Assembly (NCBI GenBank): GCA_042408595.1
Contig: JBHOQX010000034.1
Location: 1 to 14,720, forward strand
DNA from: JBHOQX01 sp042408595
Lineage (GTDB): Bacteria > Chloroflexota > Chloroflexia > Chloroflexales > Roseiflexaceae
Length of the DNA: 14,720 nucleotides
Reading direction: 5' to 3'
Below, piece by piece: positions 1 through 7,261 of this stretch. Numbering within the stretch: the first letter of the stretch is position 1; each line of letters starts with the position of its first letter. The notes under the pieces were generated by a model. That model made no database searches and was not told the DNA's origin. It saw nothing but the letters and a program-made list of their open reading frames with translations. The position numbers were made by a program, and so were the translations under genes.

Positions 1-233
1 GCAGTGCAACGCTGACCATTTACTATACCAATGGCAGCGGTGCAGCCCGCACCTTCTACGTGAGCGTGAATGGCGGGTCCGGCACATCGATCTCGTGCCC
101 GGCCACGGCGGACTGGGCGACCGTCGGCTCGGTAACGATGACTGTGAGCCTGAACGCCGGCAGCAACACGATCCGGTTCTACAACGACAGCGCCGGCGCG
201 CCCGACCTGGACCGCATCACAATCACACAATAG
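1..233 (+). CDS. C-terminal CBM6/CBM35-like module of a secreted protein (partial)
   Basis: This is the last ~76 codons of a gene that begins outside the window, read in the frame ending with TAG at 231-233. The peptide has the pattern of the last strands of a CBM35/CBM6 beta-sandwich: ARTFYVSVNG, then a Trp-containing strand followed by VTMTVSLNAGSNTIRFYND, and the closing PDLDRITIT with the Asp that often lies near the calcium or sugar site. Such modules bind polysaccharides and are normally appended to extracellular glycoside hydrolases, so the missing N-terminal part is probably an enzyme. That last step is inference. No methionine start is needed inside the window. The overlapping ORF in another frame (95-370) is a shadow. 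Confidence 0.72.
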   Translation, partial: SATLTIYYTNGSGAARTFYVSVNGGSGTSISCPATADWATVGSVTMTVSLNAGSNTIRFYNDSAGAPDLDRITITQ

Positions 234-294
234 CGCTCTCGAGGAGCGCCGGCGGCCTCCACAGAACAGCGTTTCGCGCGTGCGCGCCCAAGAA

Positions 295-329
295 GGAGTC
301 CTGGAGAGGTTTCGTCCCTCCAGGACTCC
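295..329 (+). terminator. Perfect 12-bp stem-loop, candidate terminator
   Basis: GGAGTCCTGGAG (295-306) and CTCCAGGACTCC (318-329) form a perfect 12-bp stem with an 11-nt loop, 61 nt after the stop of the CBM-containing gene. No T-run follows. It could be a factor-assisted terminator or an RNA-stabilising hairpin rather than a classic intrinsic terminator. Confidence 0.5.
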
Positions 330-372
330 CCATCACGTCCGTTCTATCCTTGACAATTGACGGGGCATAGAC

Positions 373-419
373 GGGGCGCGTGGGATGCGAGTGCGGCGCG
401 CCCCCACCTCACGCGCCCC
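373..419. repeat. 10-bp inverted repeat in the spacer before the 711-aa gene
   Basis: GGGGCGCGTG (373-382) is exactly complementary to CACGCGCCCC (410-419), with 27 nt between. The octamer GACGGGGC also occurs twice just upstream (359-366 and 370-377). It may be a second transcript-end hairpin or a regulator site. The remainder of 234-530 shows no gene. A TTGACA at 350-355 lacks a matching -10 box. Confidence 0.4.
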
Positions 420-530
420 CACAATCCCCTTGCGCCGGGATCGGGAGCGGGCGACAGGAGGGAAGGGACTGTGCGGGAGCACAAGAGCCAAAAAGAATCT
501 TAGAGTGCGCACCTGAGGACTCAAAACACC

Positions 531-2666
531 ATGCCTGCTTCCTACGCTCTGAGTGATGTGACGATCGAAACCATCGAGCGCGGGCCGGCTTTTCTCGGCC
601 TGGGCCGGATCGCCTGCGGCGGAACCCCGCTGCGCCACGGACGCCGCCCGCTGTTCGTGGACATCCGCAGCCCCGACGCGATCGCCTTCGAGGATTACCG
701 CCTGGCCGCTGTGGCGGCCACGCCGGAGGAGATAACACTCGACTTCACCATGCACGCCCGCCCCGGCGGGCCGATGGTCTGGATGGTGCACGAAGTGCGC
801 AGCCGGGTCAATACCGCCGATTGGTCGCGCCCACCCGAGCTGGCGGCGGATACCAGCCTGCGCCTGACGCTGCGCGCTGTCGAACGGGTGTTTGGCGGGC
901 GCACCGCCGCCGGCTTCAGTTACCAGTACCACTACCAGAGCGCCAACGTACCGATCGCCCAGATCACCGAACGCGGCACCTGGGAGCCGGGCGGCAGCGC
1001 GCTCGGCTGTCAGTTCTGGATGCGTCACAGCACCGTGCCGCCGCTGACGCGCTTCGAGTCGCCCGCCCAACACTATTCCACCGAGTGGTACCTGCCGTCC
1101 GCCGCCAACCCGAACGTATTCCAGTTTTTCCCACTGCAGACCTGCCTGCAAGGCTTCACCTTCACCGTCGCGCCGCAGGGGGTGCTGGTCACCTGGGCGA
1201 CCGAGGTCGCGCATATCCGCTCGCTCTTCGAGAAGCCACGCGGCAGCGAGGAGATCGTGCACTGGCACGAGCACTGCGGCGACCTGGCCTACAGCTTCGC
1301 CACTGCGCCGATGGAGGTGCTCTGGGTGCCCGGGCGCTTCGACCGCACCACGCTGATCAACCTGTACGAGGCGGTGCGCGAGCACGTCTGGGGCGCCCTC
1401 CACACGCAGATCGGTATGCGCCAGGAACGGGTGACGACCTACGGGGTGATCGAGCAATGGGACGATGCGGACATCGACCATTACACCGACCATGGCGTGC
1501 CGCGGCTGATCGAGGCCGGCTGCACAACGATCATGCTCGCCAACCACTTCGCCAACAACATGAACACCTACGGCGTCGGCAATATGTGCTGCACGCTGGA
1601 TTATCGGGTGGCCGAGACGGTGGGCGAGGAGCGGTTGCGGCGGCTGTGCGATGCCGCGCGCGCCGGCGGGGCCGAGGTCGAGATGTGGGGCAACACCGCG
1701 CTCTCGACGCTGGCGCTGATCCTGGACAGCCGCAACGGCCGGCCGAAGCGGATCGACTTCCCGCCGCGCGCCGGCTCGATCATGGAGGCGCTAGAGCAGG
1801 CCGAGGCGCCGTGGGTACGCACCCCGTCGAACGCCATCGAGGCCGACCACTACACCCCGGTCTTCGCCGTGCTCAACCTGCGCGAGCCAGCGGTGCGCGC
1901 CTACTGGCACGCCCGCTGGCAGGAGGCCCACGACCGGATCGGGCTGCGCGGGATTTTCCTCGATAGCTCGTTCAACCTGTCGAGCGATAAGTTCCACTAC
2001 TGCTACAACCCAGCGCACGTACAGCAAGGCGCCACCATGGACCAGACCGACCTGCTGTGGCAGGCGCGCCCGGCGGAGGAGCCGCCGCCGCAGATTCTTT
2101 CGCAGTACCGCGCCCACTTGGAGCTGATGGTCGAGATGCAGCGCTACGGCTACCGCTATTGCGGCGAGGACACCGGCGTGTTCGGCGTCTCGCGCGCCGG
2201 CCCGTCGGTGGTGCGCCGGCTCGACAACCTGTTCATGTGGGTCGAGTGCCTGGCCGATTTCGACGTGCCGGCGCTCCAACGCGCCGGCGCCGACCCGGAC
2301 GATATCTTCTTCCGCGGGCTGGCCTACCGGATGATGTGGAAGCTGTTCTGGCTGCCCGCGACAGGCGACCTGAGCTTCAACTACGGCGAGGTGCGGGGCG
2401 ACTTCGACCGCCCGGCGCCCTGGCACCTGCGGCTGCTGCGGATCTTCGCCCAGGTCAACGACGCGATGCGCCAGCGTGAGGTGCTGCCCGACGAAGCCGG
2501 CGTCCGCTACCGTTCCGGGGACACGCAGGTGATCTGGGCGTTTGGCGATCTGGCGCTGCCGCTCGGCGCACCGGCCCACGTGCACGACCTGGTGGCGGAC
2601 GAGCGTGCCGTCGCCGACCGGCTCGCCGCCGCACGCCACCATGTCTATCTCATCACGGCGGCCTAG
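531..2666 (+). CDS. Hypothetical 711-aa protein, possible glycoside-hydrolase-like (beta-sandwich plus TIM-barrel) enzyme
   Basis: I do not recognise a named family with certainty. The N-terminal ~270 residues look beta-rich, with many aromatic and GTWEPGG-type turns. The middle and C-terminal parts alternate strand and helix like a TIM barrel. Segments such as GIFLDSS (Asp478) and YCGEDTG (Glu546-Asp547) sit at strand ends, as catalytic acids do in clan GH-D/GH36-like hydrolases. That reading is inference. There is no signal peptide or membrane segment, so the protein should be cytosolic. ATG 531 is the only plausible start, because the frame is closed by TAG at 501-503. A GAGG at 515-518 is rather far upstream (12 nt). 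The upstream neighbour ends in a carbohydrate-binding module, which weakly supports a carbohydrate role. The downstream gcv leader has its own promoter, so the two are probably separate units. Confidence 0.55.
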   Translation: MPASYALSDVTIETIERGPAFLGLGRIACGGTPLRHGRRPLFVDIRSPDAIAFEDYRLAAVAATPEEITLDFTMHARPGGPMVWMVHEVRSRVNTADWSRPPELAADTSLRLTLRAVERVFGGRTAAGFSYQYHYQSANVPIAQITERGTWEPGGSALGCQFWMRHSTVPPLTRFESPAQHYSTEWYLPSAANPNVFQFFPLQTCLQGFTFTVAPQGVLVTWATEVAHIRSLFEKPRGSEEIVHWHEHCGDLAYSFATAPMEVLWVPGRFDRTTLINLYEAVREHVWGALHTQIGMRQERVTTYGVIEQWDDADIDHYTDHGVPRLIEAGCTTIMLANHFANNMNTYGVGNMCCTLDYRVAETVGEERLRRLCDAARAGGAEVEMWGNTALSTLALILDSRNGRPKRIDFPPRAGSIMEALEQAEAPWVRTPSNAIEADHYTPVFAVLNLREPAVRAYWHARWQEAHDRIGLRGIFLDSSFNLSSDKFHYCYNPAHVQQGATMDQTDLLWQARPAEEPPPQILSQYRAHLELMVEMQRYGYRYCGEDTGVFGVSRAGPSVVRRLDNLFMWVECLADFDVPALQRAGADPDDIFFRGLAYRMMWKLFWLPATGDLSFNYGEVRGDFDRPAPWHLRLLRIFAQVNDAMRQREVLPDEAGVRYRSGDTQVIWAFGDLALPLGAPAHVHDLVADERAVADRLAAARHHVYLITAA

Positions 2667-2684
2667 CTGGCGACGGCCCGGCTG

Positions 2685-2693
2685 TGGTATACT
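2685..2693 (+). promoter_or_regulatory. Extended -10 promoter of the glycine riboswitch/lplA unit
   Basis: TGGTATACT contains the extended -10 TG element and a TATACT box at 2688-2693, 28 nt before the first aptamer. No good -35 is seen at 16-18 nt spacing, as expected of an extended -10 promoter. The predicted transcript start is near 2700. The same TGGTATA arrangement recurs before gcvT. Confidence 0.6.
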
Positions 2694-2720
2694 GTCGATA
2701 GTACGAACTTGCCGGACGAT

Positions 2721-3046
2721 GGGCGCGGGAGAGCACCGCTGCAGCGGTCGCCGAAGGAGCAAGCGGCGGGTGGCCGGCCCGCCGCGAACCTCGCAGGCCG
2801 ACGGACTGCGCCCGGACGGCCCTCTGGAGAGCCGCGCCGCGCGGCACCGATGGAGTAACCCGGTAGGCACGCTTTCGAGGTCAGCGGCTGTCTGAATCGC
2901 TTCTGGCGCGGGAGTTGGGGACCGTACCGCGCCCTGTTCAGACAGCTTCGCAGAGTTGTCGGTACGACCGCACAACTTTGAACGCGACCCGCTGCACTCG
3001 GCACGCTGCATCCTGCCGGGGCATCTCTCAGGTCGACGGACAGAGG
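2721..3046 (+). promoter_or_regulatory. Tandem glycine riboswitch with enlarged second aptamer
   Basis: Two consecutive glycine aptamers are visible. Aptamer I: P1 is GGGCGC (2721-2726) with GCGCCC (2808-2813). P2 is ACCGC/GCGGT (2735-2748). The conserved GCCGAAGGAGCAA core is at 2750-2762. P3 is GCGGCGGG/CCCGCCGC (2763-2785), followed by CTCGCAGGC. Aptamer II follows after a 7-nt linker: P1 is CCTCTG (2821-2826) with CAGAGG (3041-3046). P2 is GCCGCG/CGCGGC (2831-2845). The core CACCGATGGAGTAA is at 2845-2858, and the 3' element CTCTCAGG is at 3025-3032. P3 of aptamer II starts with a nine-pair helix (2859-2867 with 3012-3020) and contains a 144-nt insertion that folds into further helices. 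Glycine riboswitches normally turn on glycine cleavage genes when glycine is abundant, which matches the genes downstream. Confidence 0.88.
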
Positions 3047-3073
3047 TCAGGCGACATGCCTGACGCTGTCCGT
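3036..3073 (+). terminator. Riboswitch expression platform (glycine-controlled terminator hairpin)
   Basis: ACGGACAG (3036-3043) pairs with CTGTCCGT (3066-3073), and GTCAGGC (3046-3052) pairs with GCCTGAC (3058-3064). Together they make a 15-bp stem with a 5-nt loop, followed by a T-rich TTATGTTGTT. The 5' arm overlaps the 3' strand of aptamer II P1 (CAGAGG, 3041-3046), so glycine-bound P1 and this hairpin exclude each other. This is the layout of the Bacillus subtilis gcvT leader, an ON switch. The T-run is imperfect, so termination may be partial. Confidence 0.72.
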
Positions 3074-3091
3074 TATGTTGTTGGCGAGGGT

Positions 3092-3988
3092 ATGGAGACC
3101 TGGCGCTTGCTGGTGGATGGCCCGCTCGATGCCGCGGCCAACATGGCGTGCGACGAGGCGCTGCTCGAAAGCATGGCCGCCGGGGTCGCGCCGCCGACGC
3201 TGCGGCTCTATCAGTGGCGTCCGGCAGCCCTCTCGCTCGGCCGCTTCCAGCGGAGCGCCGCCGTGGACGCCGCCGCCTGCGCTCGAGTCGGCGTCAGCGT
3301 CGTGCGGCGGCCATCCGGCGGGCGGGCGCTGCTCCACGACTCCGAGCTGACCTACGCGCTTGTTGCGCCGGCGGAGCATCCGCGCGCCGGCGGCGCGACG
3401 GTGCTGGAGAGCTACCGCCGGATCAGCCTGGCGCTCGCTGCCGGGCTGCAGCGGCTGGGCGCGGCGGTGGAGCTGGCCCCGGCGCGGGCCAGACGGGCCG
3501 AGAACAGGGGACAGCAGATGGGGGACGAGGGGCGAAAGACCGCGGTCCTTGTCCCACTCTCCGGCCGGTCTCAAGTCTCCCACGCTCAGCAGGCTGAACC
3601 CGGCCCGCTGAACGGCTCCGCCGCCTGCTACGACACCGCCGCCGGGCACGAACTGACTGTCGCCGGGCGCAAGCTGGTCGGGAGCGCGCAGGCCCGGCGC
3701 CGCGGCGCCCTGCTCCAGCACGGCGCGATCCCACTCACCGGGCATGCCACGCGGCTGGGGGCGCTGCTCGCCGATCCGCCGGCCCGCCTGGAGGCGCGGA
3801 TGATCGCCCTGGATGAGGTGCTGGGCCGGTCGGTCGCGGCGGACGAGGTTGCCGCAGCGCTGGCCGCCGGCATCGCCGGATGCTGGGGCGTGCGGCTCGT
3901 CCCCGGCGAGCTGACCGGGGCCGAGCGCGCCGCCGCCGACCGCCTCCGCGAGCGCTATCGCGACCCCGCGTGGACGTACGGGCGCTGA
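3092..3988 (+). CDS. lplA: Lipoate-protein ligase A family protein (LplA/LipM-like)
   Basis: A 298-residue protein of the biotin/lipoate ligase fold that attaches lipoate (or octanoate) to a lysine of lipoyl domains, here presumably GcvH. Visible marks are ETWRLLVDGPLDAAANMACDEAL at the N-terminus (the usual family start), RRPSGGRALLH at ~72-82, ELTYALV just after it, and ELTVAGRKLVGSAQ with the ligation-site Lys at ~194. I chose ATG 3092 because METWRL is the family start and because an earlier ATG at 3056 lies in the loop of the riboswitch terminator. An insert at ~133-175 (nt ~3488-3616) is rich in Gln, Gly, Arg and Ser and separates two conserved blocks. Its DNA resembles this genome's spacer repeats. 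As the first gene after the riboswitch it should be glycine-induced. Whether it is a true ligase or an octanoyltransferase (LipM) cannot be decided from sequence alone. Confidence 0.85.
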   Translation: METWRLLVDGPLDAAANMACDEALLESMAAGVAPPTLRLYQWRPAALSLGRFQRSAAVDAAACARVGVSVVRRPSGGRALLHDSELTYALVAPAEHPRAGGATVLESYRRISLALAAGLQRLGAAVELAPARARRAENRGQQMGDEGRKTAVLVPLSGRSQVSHAQQAEPGPLNGSAACYDTAAGHELTVAGRKLVGSAQARRRGALLQHGAIPLTGHATRLGALLADPPARLEARMIALDEVLGRSVAADEVAAALAAGIAGCWGVRLVPGELTGAERAAADRLRERYRDPAWTYGR

Positions 3989-4001
3989 GCGGCGGCGGTT
4001 C

Positions 4002-4010
4002 TGGTATAAT
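4002..4010 (+). promoter_or_regulatory. Internal extended -10 promoter for gcvT
   Basis: TGGTATAAT is a perfect extended -10 (TATAAT at 4005-4010), 13 nt after the lplA stop and 38 nt before the gcvT start. No clear -35 is visible. It could give gcvT and the following genes a riboswitch-independent basal level of transcription. Confidence 0.6.
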
Positions 4011-4048
4011 CGAGCGCGCCGCGCGAACCGCATGGAAAGGAGCCGGGC

Positions 4049-5164
4049 ATGGTTGCGTCCCCATCCCTCCGACGCACCCCGCTATACGACACGCACGTCG
4101 CGCTCGGCGCGCGGATGGTCGAGTTCGGCGGATGGGAGATGCCGGTGCAGTACACGAGCATCGTCGAGGAGCACACCGCCGTGCGCACCGCCGCCGGCCT
4201 GTTCGATATCAGCCACATGGGCCAGGTGGAGGTCGCCGGGCCGGATGCGCTGCGCTACCTGCAGCACCTGGCGACGCAGGACGTGTCCACGATCGACATC
4301 GGCCAGGCCAACTACTCCCTGCTCTGCTGGCCGGACGGCGGGATCGTGGACGACATCTTCATCTACCACCTGCCCGACTCCTACCTGGTCGTCGTCAACG
4401 CCGCGAACACCGCCAAGGACCTGGCCTGGATGCGCGAGCACGCCGCCGGCTTCGATGTGGTGGTAGCCGATCGCTCCGATGCGACGGCCATGCTGGCGCT
4501 CCAGGGGCCGCTGGCGGAGGAGGTGCTGGCGCGGGTCGCCCCGGCGGAGGCGGCGCAGTTGCCGTTCCATGGCGTCACGGCGACGACCTTCGCCGGCGGC
4601 ATCCCCGGCCTGGCGGCGCGCACCGGCTACACCGGGGAGGACGGCTTCGAGCTGTTTACCGGCGATTCCCAGGCTGTCGCGCTGTGGAACGCGGTGCTGG
4701 ATGCCGGACGTGACCTCGGACTGAAGCCGTGCGGCCTCGGCGCGCGCGACAGCCTGCGCTTCGAGGCCTGCCTAGCGCTCTACGGGCACGAACTGACCGA
4801 CGCGACCAACCCGTACGAAGCCCGGCTCGGGTGGGTCGTCAAGCTGGCGAAGGGGCCGTTCATCGGCAGCGAAGCGCTGGCACGTATCAAAGAGGCCGGC
4901 CCGGCGCGCAAGCTGGTGGGACTGGAGATGGTCGGGCGGGGGATCGCCCGCGCCGGCTACCCCATTCACACGCCGGAGGGCGAGCCGGCCGGCGTGGTGA
5001 CCAGCGGCATGCCGTCGCCGACGCTCGGCAAGAACCTGGCGCTGGGCTACGTGCCGGCTCACCTTGCGGGCGAGGGGTTCGAGTTCGACGTCATCATCCG
5101 CGAGCGTCCGGTGCGCGCGCGAGTCGTCAAGACGCCGTTTTATAAGCCACGATACAAAAAGTGA
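4049..5164 (+). CDS. gcvT: Glycine cleavage system T protein (aminomethyltransferase)
   Basis: GcvT (EC 2.1.2.10) takes the aminomethyl group from the lipoyl arm of GcvH. It releases ammonia and passes the one-carbon unit to tetrahydrofolate as 5,10-methylene-THF. The 371 residues match the family length. Conserved blocks are RTPLYDTHVALGARMVEFGGWEMP near residue 9, LFDISHMGQ at 51-59, PDGGIVDD at 95-102 with the folate-activating Asp101, ALQGP near 150, RTGYTGEDGFEL near 190, LGARDSLRFEACLALYGHEL near 230, and the C-terminal barrel with VTSGMPSPTLGKNLALGYV. The start ATG has a strong AAAGGAG six nt upstream (4036-4042). The gene follows lplA and precedes gcvH in the same direction. Confidence 0.97.
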   Translation: MVASPSLRRTPLYDTHVALGARMVEFGGWEMPVQYTSIVEEHTAVRTAAGLFDISHMGQVEVAGPDALRYLQHLATQDVSTIDIGQANYSLLCWPDGGIVDDIFIYHLPDSYLVVVNAANTAKDLAWMREHAAGFDVVVADRSDATAMLALQGPLAEEVLARVAPAEAAQLPFHGVTATTFAGGIPGLAARTGYTGEDGFELFTGDSQAVALWNAVLDAGRDLGLKPCGLGARDSLRFEACLALYGHELTDATNPYEARLGWVVKLAKGPFIGSEALARIKEAGPARKLVGLEMVGRGIARAGYPIHTPEGEPAGVVTSGMPSPTLGKNLALGYVPAHLAGEGFEFDVIIRERPVRARVVKTPFYKPRYKK

Positions 5165-5315
5165 GCTCAAAGCATGCACTGCAGAGCTTAAAGTGTGCAT
5201 CTCGGTGCTGGCGCTGTCGCGAAAGAACCCAAGAATTGTAGCGCTACTCCCACAAATGGTCGCTTAACTCTTAACCGCTAAACTTTGCACTCTGAACTTC
5301 CGAAAGGGGGACGCG
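5165..5315 (+). other. gcvT-gcvH spacer with imperfect repeated words
   Basis: The 151-nt spacer holds no gene. It contains loosely repeated words around GCACT, AGAGCTTAAAG, AACTTT and CTTAA (for example GCACTGCAGAGCTTAAAG at 5176-5193 and AACTTTGCACTCTGAACTT at 5281-5299). It ends in the gcvH ribosome-binding site AAAGGGGGA (5303-5311). Confidence 0.4.
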
Positions 5316-5708
5316 ATGGCATTCAACACCCCGGACGACCTGCAGTACACCCGCTCGCATGAGTGGGTTCGGATCGAGGGGGACGAGGCGACCGTCGGCA
5401 TTACCGACTACGCGCAGGATGCGCTTGGCGATGTCGTGTATGTCGAACTGAAAGGTGTCGGCGAGGAGCTCAGCGCCGGGCAGACCTTCGGCGCGGTCGA
5501 GTCGGTCAAGGCGGCGTCCGACCTGTACATGCCGGTATCGGGTGAGATCACCGCGGTGAACGAGGCGGTGATCAATGCGCCGGAGCTGCTCAACAACGAC
5601 CCGTACGGCGCGGGCTGGCTGATCAGGCTGCGCCTGGCCGAAGGCACGGTCGAGGCGCTGATGAGCGCCGAGGCGTATGCCAAGTATGTGGAGCAGATCA
5701 AGCATTGA
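5316..5708 (+). CDS. gcvH: Glycine cleavage system H protein
   Basis: GcvH is the lipoylated carrier that shuttles the aminomethyl intermediate from the P to the T protein and is then reoxidised by the L protein. The 130-residue product has the canonical layout: YTRSHEWVR at 11-19, VGITDYAQDALGDVVYVELP-like strand at 27-46, and the lipoylation motif ESVKAASDLYMPVSGEI with acceptor Lys65. It closes with the C-terminal half NDPYGAGWLIRL. The start is fixed by the purine-rich AAAGGGGG a few nt upstream and by family alignment. The lipoate ligase encoded four gene-lengths upstream is its likely modifier. Nothing is unusual in the sequence. Confidence 0.97.
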   Translation: MAFNTPDDLQYTRSHEWVRIEGDEATVGITDYAQDALGDVVYVELKGVGEELSAGQTFGAVESVKAASDLYMPVSGEITAVNEAVINAPELLNNDPYGAGWLIRLRLAEGTVEALMSAEAYAKYVEQIKH

Positions 5709-5758
5709 GGATGCCTGATGCATAGCGCCGGAGATCATCCATCCCGCAGAAGCTGGCT

Positions 5759-5845
5759 GCCACGGGGTGGCGTGGCGGGCGCCGCCCCTTCAAGGTTCCT
5801 GATGTTGCGCCGCCCGCGTGGCGGGGTCTAGGGGCCGGTGGCCCC
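5759..5845 (+). repeat. Cluster of three GC-rich hairpins between gcvH and gcvPA
   Basis: Three short perfect hairpins lie in tandem: GCCAC-GGG-GTGGC (5759-5771), CCCGC-GTG-GCGGG (5813-5825) and GGGGCC-GGT-GGCCCC (5831-5845). No T-run follows, so they look like processing, attenuation or stability elements more than an intrinsic terminator. The spacer then continues with repeated CATCACG words (5881-5907) up to the gcvPA ribosome-binding site GGAGG (5913-5917). Confidence 0.45.
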
Positions 5846-5920
5846 AACGCCGCGCTGAGAGCATTTCCGCCAGCCTCTCATCACGCATCACGCATCGCTT
5901 ATCACGCCAAACGGAGGCCC

Positions 5921-7255
5921 ATGTCTCACTACATTTCGATCACCGACGCCGAGCGGGCGGAGATGCTGGCCGCGATCGGCGTGGAGCGCGTCGCCGACCT
6001 GTTCGCGGATGTCCCGGCGGACGCGCGCTTCCCGGAGCTGCGGCTACCGCCGCCGCTCTCCGAGCCGGAGATCCGGCGCGAACTCGCCGCGCTGGCCCGC
6101 CAGAACGCCGAGGCGACCGGCTACAGCATCTTCCTCGGCGCAGGGGCGTACAACCACTTCGTGCCGAGCGCGATCGACCAGATCCTGCGCCGCGCCGAGT
6201 TCTACACCACCTACACCCCCTACCAGCCGGAGGTCAGCCAGGGGACGCTCCAGGCGATCTTCGAGTACCAGAGCCTGATCAGCGCGCTGACCGGCATGGA
6301 TGTCGCCAACGCCTCGCATTACGACGGCGGCACAGCCCTGGCCGAGGCCGGGATCATGGCGGTCAACTCGACGCGCAACCGGCGCACGCTGGTGGTCGCG
6401 CCGGGGGTGAACCCGCAGTACCGCGCGGTGCTCCGCACCCTGGTGCAGGGCGCGGGTCTTAGCGTGGTCGGCGATGAGCGCCCCGACGCCACCCTGGACG
6501 AGACGCTCGCGCTAGTGGACGACTCGACCGCCGCAGTGCTGGTGCAAAGCCCGGACTTCCTCGGTGTGCTGCACGACGTGCGCCCGGCCGCCGCGAGGGC
6601 GCACGCCGCCGGCGCGCTGCTGGTGCAGCATTTCGACCCGATCGCCCTGGCGCTGTTCCAGACGCCGGGCGAAGCCGGGGCGGATATCGCCACCGCCGAA
6701 GGCCAGCCGCTGGGCGTCGGGCTGTCGTTCGGCGGGCCGTACCTGGGCATCTTCACCTGCACCGAGAAGCTGGTGCGGAAGATCCCCGGCCGGCTGGCCG
6801 GCGCGACGCTCGATGTGGACGGGAAGCTGGCCTACGTGCTGACGCTCCGCGCTCGCGAGCAGGACATCCGACGCGAGACGGCGACGAGCAACATCTGCAC
6901 CAACCAGGGGCTGATGGCGCTGGCCGCGGCGGTCTACCTGAGCCTGATGGGCCGGCAGGGGCTGCGGCGCGTGGCTGAACTCTGCTACCACCGCGCCCAC
7001 TACGCCGCCGCGGCGATCGGCCGGCTCCCTGGCTACCAGGTGCTGGATCTGGGCCCGTTCTTCCGCGAATTCGTCGTGCGCTGCCCGCGCCCGGTCGCCG
7101 AGGTCAACGCGGCGCTGCGCGAGCGCGGGATCATCGGTGGCTACGACCTGTCCGGCGACTACCCGCACCTCGGCGACGCCATGCTGCTCTGCGTCACTGA
7201 GATGAACAGCCGGGCGGAGATCGATGCGCTGGTAGAGGGGCTGAAGGGAATGTGA
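5921..7255 (+). CDS. gcvPA: Glycine dehydrogenase (decarboxylating) subunit 1, P-protein N-terminal half
   Basis: GcvPA is the alpha subunit of the split P-protein (EC 1.4.4.2), which decarboxylates glycine with pyridoxal phosphate and loads the remaining aminomethyl group onto GcvH. The 444 residues match split-type homologues. Family blocks are FLGAGAYNHFVP (71-82), FYTTYTPYQPEVSQGTLQ (94-111), a long stretch with ANASHYDGGTALAEA (129-143), GLSFGGPYLGIF and RRETATSNICTNQGLMALAA near 325, and the C-terminal GGYDLSGDYPHLGDAML. This half lacks the PLP lysine, which is on GcvPB, as expected of the split form. The start has GGAGG four nt upstream. The stop is followed by a short repeat-containing spacer and the pseudokinase. 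Confidence 0.96.
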   Translation: MSHYISITDAERAEMLAAIGVERVADLFADVPADARFPELRLPPPLSEPEIRRELAALARQNAEATGYSIFLGAGAYNHFVPSAIDQILRRAEFYTTYTPYQPEVSQGTLQAIFEYQSLISALTGMDVANASHYDGGTALAEAGIMAVNSTRNRRTLVVAPGVNPQYRAVLRTLVQGAGLSVVGDERPDATLDETLALVDDSTAAVLVQSPDFLGVLHDVRPAAARAHAAGALLVQHFDPIALALFQTPGEAGADIATAEGQPLGVGLSFGGPYLGIFTCTEKLVRKIPGRLAGATLDVDGKLAYVLTLRAREQDIRRETATSNICTNQGLMALAAAVYLSLMGRQGLRRVAELCYHRAHYAAAAIGRLPGYQVLDLGPFFREFVVRCPRPVAEVNAALRERGIIGGYDLSGDYPHLGDAMLLCVTEMNSRAEIDALVEGLKGM

Positions 7256-7261
7256 CCCGAT

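Noticed and set aside
350..355. Perfect TTGACA -35-like hexamer
   Set aside because: No -10-like hexamer at 16-18 nt spacing; the region there is GGGGCGCG.
333..1547. 404-codon open frame on the minus strand, and other long antisense frames (1791-3011, 3047-4033, 8400-9857)
   Set aside because: They lie opposite well-supported genes or the riboswitch, have low-complexity Arg/Gly/His-rich translations, and are the usual GC-rich shadow frames.
3056..3058. Upstream ATG as lplA start
   Set aside because: It is in the loop of the riboswitch terminator hairpin, has no ribosome-binding site, and the extra residues do not resemble the family N-terminus.
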